A program made the position numbers and the translations under genes. A stretch of 64,000 bases of DNA from the NCBI GenBank assembly GCA_022605405.1, contig JABYQQ010000037.1:62001-126000 (forward strand), written 5' to 3'. The notes beneath the pieces were generated by a model, which worked only from the letters and a program-made list of their open reading frames with translations, was not told where the DNA came from and made no database searches. The stretch comes from Earliella scabrosa (Eukaryota > Basidiomycota > Agaricomycetes > Polyporales > Polyporaceae). Shown piece after piece: positions 55,848 to 64,000 of the stretch (positions are counted from its first letter, which is position 1; every line of letters begins with the position of its first letter).

Positions 55848-58544
55848 ATGCTGTCGCACGACGACTTCCGCTACCAACTCTACAGACTCCTCGCCAGTCC
55901 TGCTTTCCAACAAGTCGCGCCGCTGGTCATCCTCATCCTCGTCCCCACCCTTGTTCTCTTCTTGAACTCGCACAGACACTCGATCGCCGCCACCGTCTTG
56001 ATGGTCTTTGACAGCCTTGCGCTCATCCTGCCCTGGAACTGGTCTGACGCCTCCTCTACTGGCAGTGGCTCTTCAGAACGAAGGAAACTCAGACGCAAGC
56101 ACCAGACGCGCTCTCGCGATGACCAGGGAAGCCGGACGTACAGCCAAGGTGCGCCGCGAATGACTGGTCCTCTCAGACAGCCACGAACCTTGTCGCAGAC
56201 AGCTCTTACGACAGCGCAAGCGAGGATGGCTACTATCCTGGCTTGGTCAACATATCTGGGACTTATTGTTTCATGAACTCGACCCTACAGGTGCGTTATA
56301 CTGCTGTCTCGTCCATCGGAGTCTTATCCTCCCTTCAGGCTATGGCATCACTTTGCTACCTTCAACCTCAACTGGAGAAGATACATGCAAAGGCTGAGGC
56401 ACTAGATGTTCCTACTCCAGTCATCGACGCTCTGCGAGACCTCGTCCGTCGTCAGTAGACTCCCGCGCATTACGTGTACACGTCTCATTCCAAACACAGA
56501 ACTCAACAGCCCCTCCTCTTCCTCCCGCGCCATTCGTCCTATTGAGATCATCAACGCGCTCTCAGCACACAACCCTGGCAAGCACAATTCATTGTTCTCG
56601 TCGCGCGAACACCAGGACGCGCAGGAGCTGTTCCAACTGCTGTCGGAATGTATCAAGAGCGAAGCCCTAGCTGTCGCAAAGGAGATGCTTCGAGATCGAG
56701 GCTTGGGCGGGTTGACGCAGAAGGACGACCGCACCAGTCGCGACCTCAGCAAGACCGTCTTCGATGGCCTCACCGCCAACAGACGCAGTTGCGTCGATTG
56801 CGGCTACACCGAGGCCGTCATGCATTTCCCATTCGACAATTGGCAACTGGCGCTGCCTCGCATGTCGGTATGTACCTTATGACGCTTCGCCTGCTTGTGG
56901 ACTGGACTCTGATGTCATATCAGGCTGCGTGCCGCCTCGAGGACTGTCTCAGTGATTACACAAGGCTAGAACTCCTTAACGATTGCATCTGCCGAAAGTG
57001 CTCGATGGTCGCGACATATCGACGGTTAGAGCAAGAAGCGGAGAAGCATACAGAAGCGGCTCAAGCGACAACCGATCCTACGTCCTCGAAGAAGAAGCGA
57101 GCACGGGATAGCAGGAAGCTGGCCGCGAGAGTCAAGGCGGCTATAGACGAGGGTCGCATTGAGGAGGATATCAAGGGCGTCAAGCTAGAGAAAGTCTTCA
57201 GCAGCGCCTCTACAAAACAATCTATGGTCGCACGAGTACGTCCCAACAACCCTGCCCTCCAGCGCGTTTACTTATCCGATCTAGCCACCACATGTCCTCG
57301 CCCTCCATCTCAACCGCTCAATGCACTACGGCCATTACGCCGCAAAGAACAACTGCCGCGTCGTCTTCCCCGAGATCCTCGACCTGACGCCCTACACAAC
57401 CTCCGGTCAGCTCTCCCTCCAACCTTCCGCACCCATCTCCTCACCCCCTCCTCCGCTCCCCGTCCAACGCTCCACGACCCCCACGCCCTCCACGTGCGCA
57501 GTCCCCCGCACGCTCTACCGCCTCGCCGCCGTCGTCTGCCACTACGGCCAGCACTCGTTCGGGCACTACGTCTGCTTCCGGCGGAAACCCCGCCCGCCCG
57601 CCGCGGGCGACCGCCGCTTCGCCCCGCCGACGCTCGCGTGCCCGCTCGGGTGCGACTGCGCGCGCTGCCAGCACCACGGTCCCGTCCGCGACGACGAGTG
57701 GCCGGACGGGGCGCGGGCGGGCACGGGCAGGGGATGGCTCAGGATCAGCGACGACTCGGTGCAGGAGTGCGGGATCGAGCGCGTGCTGCAGGAGGGCGCG
57801 GGCGCGTTCATGCTTTATTATGAGCGTGTGCTGCAGCCGCGCGCGTGGCCGTCCGTGTATGCGGCTGCGGCCGCGGCCTCGCCCCGCGCGTCCGAGGAGA
57901 CGGTGCGCCCGGAGGAAGGGCACTCGCATGCGTTTGTGTCTACGTCTGCGTCTGCGTCTGCTTCACCGGGTTCGACGGACGTGTCTGGTGGGAAGGCCGA
58001 GACACCTTCAGTTCCAGTCGCGGCTGGGCCTGTGCCCAACGGAGATGTGGTGCGGGATCGCGAGCGCGAGCGCAAAGACCGCCGAGACGAGAAGGAGAGG
58101 CGGGAACAGCGGGAACAGCGGGAACAGCGGGAACAACGGGAGAAGGAGAGGGAGCGCACGGTCGACCCGCGCGTCGTGCGGCGCGTGTCCGCGGGGTCGG
58201 GAAATCGGTCGCACCACAGGCACGCCGCGCCGCCGATGTCGCGGTCGACGAGCGCGAGCTCCACTACGAGCACGGCGTCGGCTGTGACGGCTGTCTCGAG
58301 CTTCAGCACGAGCAGTACGAGCAGCCAGAAGACGGTGAATGGGGATGCGGCTAATGGGCATGCGCATACCCCTCCGAATCCCCAATCCCCTTCACAGTCG
58401 CATCCGCATCCTCAACAGACGGTGCAGAACGGGAGCGCGGCGATGATGCCGCCGCCGTCGCCGTCAAAGTCGTCGCGGTTGAGGAAGACGCGGAAGTCTG
58501 TGTCGCATGCGGACGGGGCGCCGGGGCAGTCTCTGCGGGCGTAA
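55848..58544 (+). CDS. Membrane-anchored ubiquitin-specific protease (USP; Ubp16/USP30-like)
   Basis: This cysteine deubiquitinase has an N-terminal membrane segment (VAPLVILILVPTLVLFL) flanked by basic residues, as in enzymes anchored to the mitochondrial outer membrane or ER. The Cys box reads GLVNISGTYCFMNSTLQ after splicing. Then come CYLQPQLEKIHAKAEALDVP, SSREHQDAQELFQLLSECIK (conserved QDAxEFL-like block) and CVDCGYTEA with LNDCICRKCSMVATYRRLEQ (paired CxxC zinc motifs). The His box is HYGQHSFGHYVCFRR, and GWLRISDDSVQECGIERVLQ supplies the third residue. MLYYERV closes the fold. The last about 240 residues are disordered, with tandem REQ units and Ser-rich runs. About six exons; the start at 55848 is the first ATG ahead of the membrane helix. 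Localisation is inferred. Confidence 0.88.
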
Positions 58545-59278
58545 GGAGCTGCAGCCTGCCCCGTCTCCGTCGTTGTCCGTTGTCGCTGTCGTTGTGTTTT
58601 TAAGTGTTATTGGCTTACTTACTGTATGGATCTCCCATCTTACTGCACATGTATCTTCTCCCACACTCTGCTCCGAGGAATACATCCATAATCGTGTACA
58701 CGGATGGTGGGGTCTCCGATCCTGAACAGGCAGGTTGAAGTGATAGAATATCGACCGAGGTAGGTGTACAAGTGTCCAAGAAAGGGTAGGAAAACAAGCT
58801 TCAAGGCGAGAGAAGTCTGAGAAGAGTCCGTCGTCCAGACGCGACACGACACACCGTTCGCGTTCCGTTCCGTAAAGCGATCAATGAGGAGGCGTGTCTA
58901 TCTACATACATATGTGTGTACGCGCGGAGGCGACAGGAGGAGGAGATAGAGAGAGCACAGAGTCAATCGAGGAGAGAAACCCGTCCGTTCCATGAAACAG
59001 GGAAAGCGCTCCCGACCGTTGAACCGTCCTACATAGCTATGTCACACACCACCACACCACCAGGGGGGGAGCAAGCACCGAGAGAAGTAAGTACAACTAC
59101 AGACAGGGGATGACGGCAGGAGAGAGTCGTCCAAACGGTGCGTGGGCTGGGTTGGGTTGGGGCCATGTAATCGTGAGTCCTGCGGTTCCCGATTCCTGGA
59201 CGCCGAGCGCAAAATAGATGAATACTGTACAGTTGCGGGAGGCGAGTGCGTTGCGGGGTGGGTCACCGATCATGGCGG
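58545..59278. other. Intergenic between convergent genes
   Basis: About 730 bp with the 3' ends of the protease (plus) and the 82-residue gene (minus). No gene or repeat is recognised. Confidence 0.5.
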
Positions 59279-59951
59279 TCACCAGTAGATGGTGCGCTCG
59301 ATGGTGCGCTTGCGCTGCGGGGCGGGCAGGTACGAGACCGTGCGGCGGACGCGGGTCACGGTGGGGTACCTGCAGATGACCGGTCAGCGGGGTCCGTTTT
59401 CACACGGAGGATCGAGACCGGAGAGAGCGCGGGTTCTGGAGAGAGGTGAAGAAGGCGCGGGAGGAGGAAGGGGGAGACGGAGATGGAGAGTGGGACGCAC
59501 CATGCGTGGTAGACCTCACCGGGGTCGAGCTGGACCTCGACGATTTGGCGGCCCTGGAGAAGGGAAGAGATGTATACGTCAGCGGCGCGTACGGGGGAAG
59601 GGAGGCGCAAGAACGGAGGGCCTCGCGTGAGGGACGCGGTGCGAGGATAGCAAAGGAAGGATGGAGAAACGTACCGCATAGTCGATGTGGGAGCCAATGA
59701 CGAGGCCCTCTCTCCGGCCGGTCGTGTGCTGGACTGCGACGATGTCGCCGGGCTGTAGTCGTCCCCGTTATGTCGTTGCGGTGCGGAATAGAAGGGTCGT
59801 CCGAGGGCGAAGACGCGCGAAGCGGGAGGGCGACAATTGGTCACACAATAAGGTGTGAAGAACGCGGAAAATCAGACATGGTGAGACGACGCGGACGCAG
59901 CGGGGCACTACAGCGAGCACGTACAATGATCTCCTCAGAGTAGGAAGACAT
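59279..59951 (-). CDS. Small conserved-looking protein, 82 aa, four exons, function unknown
   Basis: The start at 59951 gives MSSYSEEII (exon 1, 27 nt). Then PGDIVAVQHTTGRREGLVIG with SHIDYA, then GRQIVEVQLDPGEVYHAW (the Trp codon split by an intron, tg/g), then YPTVTRVRRTVSYLPAPQRK with RTIERTIYW to the stop at 59279. All three introns have GTRNG donors and AG acceptors and keep the frame through four exons, which is hard to get by chance. The alternating hydrophobic pattern GDIVAVQ, GLVIG, QIVEVQL suggests a small beta-barrel (SH3/Tudor/KOW-like). This is an inference. I know no name for it. The long first intron (about 160 nt) is unusual for such a small gene. Confidence 0.72.
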
Positions 59952-62103
59952 GTTCTCTATCGCTTTGCGGAGGGTTTACTGTTTTACTGGCTAGTGAACG
60001 AGCGAGGTGTGGGCGTGGGTGCGGGCCGAGGGCGACGGTGGGCTCGGAAGGCTCGGAGGGCTCTGGGTGCAGGAGCGGGTGCGCGAGGGAGGAGGAGGCG
60101 AAGAGCAGCGAGCTCGGGGTCGACGACGGCGGGGGCGAGGGGGATCGCGGTGTTGAGGATGGAGGGAAGAAAATGGGCGGAAAAGGAGGGGGGTTTTATA
60201 CGAAGATTAGATGCGCGGCAGGGCTTCGCCTTCGCTTGCCCGCGCGAGGCAGCCATGAGGCGGCCCCTGGCAGTGGTCCGCGTCCCGTGCGCTCGCATCG
60301 GGCTGCGCCATTATGCTCTCTTCAGCACCTTCTTCCGCTCTCCCTCGCTCGCTCGCTCCCAGTGACGCGCGACAGCCATGCTATTGTTTTACGGACGCCC
60401 GCTCGGACGCTCTGCGCGTACAAACCCCCGCCGCACTCGTCGCGTTGGTGAGGGCGGGGGAGAAGACTCGGAAGGCGACAGGCACATCGATGTGTTTGTG
60501 TTCTCTGTTTGTGCATGACGTCCGCGAGGGAGCGGGGCGGGGACGCACTCAGCAGACGCCGGCGATCAGACGGTCCGTGGCGTCTGCGAAAATGCTTCCG
60601 TCAGAGCACGCACCGAAAACGCACGCCATCATCTGCCCCCGCCAGCATGCACACCGCGATGATCAATGGAAGGCTCGCATCTGGGAACGCACTCAGCGTA
60701 CACGACGGTGGACCCCTTCGCAGACGCGGCTCGCACAACGTGCGCGACGCGAGTTACAAGACAGAAGAGCACGCGGGCGAAGGGCGTTATACACGGTGAT
60801 AGACTGCTGATCATGATCAGTCGCGCAAAGGCTCCAGCGTGGAGGGTTGCGGAGCTAAGTCTACAGATCCTGTGCATGTCTTCTGACGATACAACAGTGA
60901 AGTGTCCGAGGATTCCGGGGCTAGACGGAATCAGGACATGTGGAAGACGTCAACGCCGTCCATTTACCCAGGTGCGTGGATTCCACAAGTCAAGGCGTCC
61001 GACACCAGACACCCTCTGATCTCTCCTCGCCGCAGCAATCGCCCCAACCCCGTGATTGTAACCACACACAACATGTATGGCCTTAGAAAGCCCCCGCTCC
61101 CCGCAGCTCGAATCCGGGTCCTAACCGACATACTTGGATCGAAGGACCTCGTACAGGGCCCGCTAACATCTTGCCCACCAGTGGATTCATCGTCCGACAC
61201 AAAAGCTCGTCCTGCCATGTGCGTGGAGGGTCCGGATCCTGGCACTCGAATGCCAGCGACACGAACACATCGGCCAGAGTGCAGCGGGAGTTTATCCTGT
61301 GCAAAAACGCTTGCTCGACTCTCAGGGTGACAGGATGCGACTTGCTGTTCTTCCTGAAGGACTGGATCATGTTGGATCATCGGTATCGTTCCTGCTGGAC
61401 TAGTATCATTCAAGCACACCTGTCGGGACCACCATTCGACAGCTCACTATATGGATTGTACGTTGCGCGATCATCCCCTTGCATGCAGCGTCCAAGCTTG
61501 GGTAACTGACCATGACCAGATCAGTACCTTGACGGCACACACTTCCCTAGGCGTGTTCCTTTGGCGTTTCTTCATGGGAGCATTGGTCCTATGTATGGCA
61601 ATGTACATGAGTTCCCGATGAGCGACCGTTGTGCTGTCAAACGGAAGGGACAGAATCCTAATCGCACGCGGACAAGAACGCCAGAGCGCTGTGGTCCGAA
61701 GTACTCTCCCCGTTGGACCATTGGACCGAACATGGCGGACATATACCGTCGACCATCACTACGGGCAGGTCTGGGCCTCAAAACCATCTCGCAGGACCGA
61801 AGTTGCCACCTGATCCCAGATAAATAAGTTCAAGAACTTGCACTTCCATTCCTCCTTGAGAGGATAGCCCTGGCGTCTGAGCCTAGACGTCGCAGGGCAT
61901 TCCATACTGTCATCCCGCCAACTTCAATGATTTGTAGACATCCCCAATCGCTGCGTCCATGCGATGCGAAAGTGGCAAGGCGTACACCGCACGGAGAAAT
62001 ACAACATCAAGCAATAGGTTGAGCTGAGTCAAAAGTACATCCGTGTGCAAGCTGAGCGCTGAATCCTCGAAAGACAACCACAAGCAGACGAAATCCACGA
62101 ACA
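59952..62103. other. Long intergenic region, nothing convincing
   Basis: The first 300 bp or so are the promoter of the 82-residue gene. Open frames further right are short, overlapping and without motifs. A T-arm-like word (ggattcgagctgcggg on the minus strand near 61100) occurs without the rest of a tRNA. Confidence 0.5.
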
Positions 62104-63849
62104 TCACAGCACCAACCGCACCTGCCCCACCGCCCGTTCAACCTCCTCAACAAGCCGGTCCACGTACTCCTCAAAGCCAACCACGAACGTCGTCCGGCAG
62201 CACGCGCACTCGAGCGCCCTCGCGACCGCGCGCTGGCGCAGGCCGCGGTCGCGCGCGACCGTGCGCACCGCGGGGCGGTGCCGGAGCACGAACGCGAGCT
62301 TGTAGACGTACATGATCCACCAGCGCGGCGCGCTGTGCGTCCGGAAGTGCGCCCACGTGGGTGCGCTCGTGTCGTCGAGCACGACGTGGCACGTCGACGT
62401 GTGGCCGCGGGCGGAGGCGAGTGCGGTGACGTGCTGCTTCCCCGGATAGGCGGCTGGATCTGGAGAGGAGCCGGAGGGGCGCGAGCTGGTGGTGCTTGTG
62501 GCGGACGCGGGTTGCTGGCCGCGGTTTGGGGAGGTGGTAGGGGAGGCGGGTGCCGCACCTACGGAGCGAAGGGCGTGCGCGAGGACGCATGTCGAGGCGG
62601 TTAGTCCGCACCTGTCGTGGTACTCGAGCAGGCGGAAATAGGCCGCGGCGGTGATGTCTTCGAGCTCGGGAACGTAGAGCGCGCGCAAGGCGTTGCTGCA
62701 GATCGTATCGACCAGGACGCGAGCGGCCAAGGTGCGTGCTTCGGGGAAGGCGTAACGGTGGGCGAGACAGAAGACGCGGAGGGCAGTCCGCGCTGAAGGC
62801 TCGCCGTTGGGTTCTGGTGAATGCGGGGCTGAAAGAAGGGAGAGGAGGTGGGAGCGGAGCGCGGAGAGGACAGCACCGAGCTGATATTGATCTGCCGCGG
62901 CGAGCAGGGTCTTGAGTGTGGTTAAACACGAGGGCAGCGTTGGGCGCGGGAGGGGATAGATGTATTGAAGGAGGATCGAAAGCGTCTGGCTCTCGTCGTC
63001 GAGAATGATGGGCCCACAAGGCGTCTCTGCAGGTGATGCATGGTCCGCAATCGTTTGTCGTAGTACCGGTGAGGCAAGAGACAGGATATTGGAGTGTAGG
63101 TAAAAATTGACCCCATCAACAGAGCGGAAGATCACATCTGCGGTGGAAGAATTGAGCAGCTCGGGGGGTACCAGCTCGACGGATTCTAGCGGAGGTGAGC
63201 TTGCGGGACTCGTCCGGTTTGAGACCACCGTAGGGGATCCGAAGCGTGCCTTCGTACCCTTCACTGTCCCGCCGTTCATCTGCATTTTGTGGTTGACGAC
63301 GCGGTAGTACGCTCCCGCAGGAATACTATGTAACTCCTCCACGAAGACGTTGTGCACGGTATGAGCATACGGCGCGAGCAGCTCCGCGTCATGCTCAAGC
63401 TCAAGGGTGCAGGCGATGGCAAACGCACGCAGCGGTTGCGCCTGTCCAAGCTTGACGAGCCGTTTGCGGAGCAACGTCGTCGCCTCCTGCATCATGTACT
63501 TTGTCGCCGCGGCAAGGACCGGATGCAGCTCGTCCAGCGAGCCAAAGTGCGGATCGTCCGTCGGATAGCACAGGCGGAGAAGCTTGTCGAGAGTGACGCT
63601 GTCCTCGACCAGACGGATGACAGGGAGGCCGTCCTTGAGTTCGTCACAAGCGAGTGAGCCCGGAGATGGTTGGGGCATGTTGAGCATGTCCTCAAATATG
63701 CATGACGCTTCGGCAAGGATGCTCCTGCGTACCCAGAAGTCGACATTGTCTGACGAGCGGAGGATGGCGTCCGCCGACGCCTTGTTGAACGGAGGGCTCG
63801 CGTTTGTGACGGTCGTGTTAGCAGTTGGGGGCGCTGGGGTAGACGACAT
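62104..63849 (-). CDS. Double BTB/POZ-domain protein (about 581 aa)
   Basis: A single exon. The ATG at 63849 (MSSTPAPPTANTTVTNASPP) is the likely start; the open frame also has an ATG at 63939. The first BTB domain runs from about residue 25 (NKASADAILRSSDNVDFWVR, RSILAEASCIFEDMLNMPQP, PVIRLVEDSVTLDKLLRLCY). The second starts about residue 230 (STADVIFRSVDGVNFYLHSN, SLASPVLRQTIADH, LSILLQYIYPLPRP). Each is followed by helices of the type seen after fungal BTB folds (LAAATKYMMQEATTLLRKRL; LAAADQYQLGAVLSALRSHL). The C-terminus has a Cys pair (ALECACCRTTFVVGF). BTB proteins dimerise and often link substrates to cullin-3 ligases; here this is an inference. The family is expanded in Agaricomycetes. 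The gene's promoter reaches the window edge. Confidence 0.88.
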   Translation of the reverse strand: MSSTPAPPTANTTVTNASPPFNKASADAILRSSDNVDFWVRRSILAEASCIFEDMLNMPQPSPGSLACDELKDGLPVIRLVEDSVTLDKLLRLCYPTDDPHFGSLDELHPVLAAATKYMMQEATTLLRKRLVKLGQAQPLRAFAIACTLELEHDAELLAPYAHTVHNVFVEELHSIPAGAYYRVVNHKMQMNGGTVKGTKARFGSPTVVSNRTSPASSPPLESVELVPPELLNSSTADVIFRSVDGVNFYLHSNILSLASPVLRQTIADHASPAETPCGPIILDDESQTLSILLQYIYPLPRPTLPSCLTTLKTLLAAADQYQLGAVLSALRSHLLSLLSAPHSPEPNGEPSARTALRVFCLAHRYAFPEARTLAARVLVDTICSNALRALYVPELEDITAAAYFRLLEYHDRCGLTASTCVLAHALRSVGAAPASPTTSPNRGQQPASATSTTSSRPSGSSPDPAAYPGKQHVTALASARGHTSTCHVVLDDTSAPTWAHFRTHSAPRWWIMYVYKLAFVLRHRPAVRTVARDRGLRQRAVARALECACCRTTFVVGFEEYVDRLVEEVERAVGQVRLVL

Positions 63850-64000
63850 GACGGTTACGGAGAGAGAAGGGAGAATAGGGGCCCATCTTTCTCCGGTGGT
63901 TGAAAAGGAGGAACGGAGACAGCCACGGCAAAGCGTCAAAGGCGCAGGTCATAGGAACGCGTCTTTGCCACAATCGCGTCTGACATACCACGTGACCGTG

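Noticed and set aside
61083..61170. Possible tRNA (T-arm-like word near 61100, minus strand)
   Set aside because: No matching acceptor, D or anticodon stem could be found around it.
1..64000. CRISPR array, biosynthetic gene cluster, viral insertion or plasmid origin
   Set aside because: No regular spaced repeats, no synthase-type genes side by side, no viral structural or polymerase motifs and no origin-like features were seen. The single sedolisin, hydrolase and transporter genes are not adjacent in a way that suggests a pathway.

Overview
This window is nuclear DNA of a basidiomycete fungus, almost certainly an Agaricomycete. It is GC-rich and gene-dense. Coding regions are cut by many short introns (about 40-65 nt) with GTRNGT donors. 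Several protein families typical of mushroom-forming fungi are present: F-box-like proteins with a conserved ACTDGG N-terminus, DUF6533-type membrane proteins, single-pass membrane proteins with a lectin-like N-terminal sandwich, and double-BTB proteins. Both tRNA genes carry introns. There is no bacterial, plasmid or CRISPR signature. Exon structures were deduced by eye from reading frame, splice signals and protein-family continuity, so individual junctions carry some uncertainty.

Layout, left to right. 1-11 kb: secreted metallophosphatase (YHR202W-like), tRNA-Ala, a first F-box-like gene, a gene-poor stretch with an inverted-repeat element (about 7.1-8.8 kb), and an unrecognised gene. 11-21 kb: RIB3 (riboflavin synthesis) divergent from a PIC2-type mitochondrial phosphate carrier, two tandemly duplicated F-box-like genes, and an Atg22-like vacuolar transporter. 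21-30 kb: C-rich low-complexity spacer, RNA polymerase III subunit Rpc34, a decayed P-loop NTPase-like gene that has lost its Walker A lysine, a peroxisomal carrier (PMP47/ANT1) and an inverted, internally deleted pseudogene copy of it. 30-35 kb: two paralogous single-pass membrane protein genes and an Asp/Pro-rich protein. 36-43 kb: alpha/beta hydrolase divergent from a large disordered AT-hook-like protein, then a WBP2-type GRAM protein. 44-49 kb: secreted sedolisin peptidase and a DUF6533 membrane protein. 49.5-50.1 kb: a MITE-like inverted-repeat element. 50-64 kb: Rrp7, a Cdc7-family kinase, tRNA-Arg(TCG), a membrane-anchored ubiquitin protease, an 82-residue conserved-looking orphan, and a double-BTB protein.

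There is no operon-like logic. Housekeeping genes (RIB3, PIC2, RPC34, RRP7, CDC7, ATG22, PMP47, DUB) alternate with lineage-restricted or duplicating families. The main structural events are a direct tandem duplication of about 1.77 kb (F-box genes), a head-to-head inverted duplication (PMP47), a tandem pair of membrane proteins, and two inverted-repeat elements without visible transposase. I did not find a convincing new multi-gene system. The most distinctive items are the inverted PMP47 copy, the Walker-A-less NTPase relic, the two inverted-repeat elements, two inferred GC-AG introns and a 16-nt microexon.
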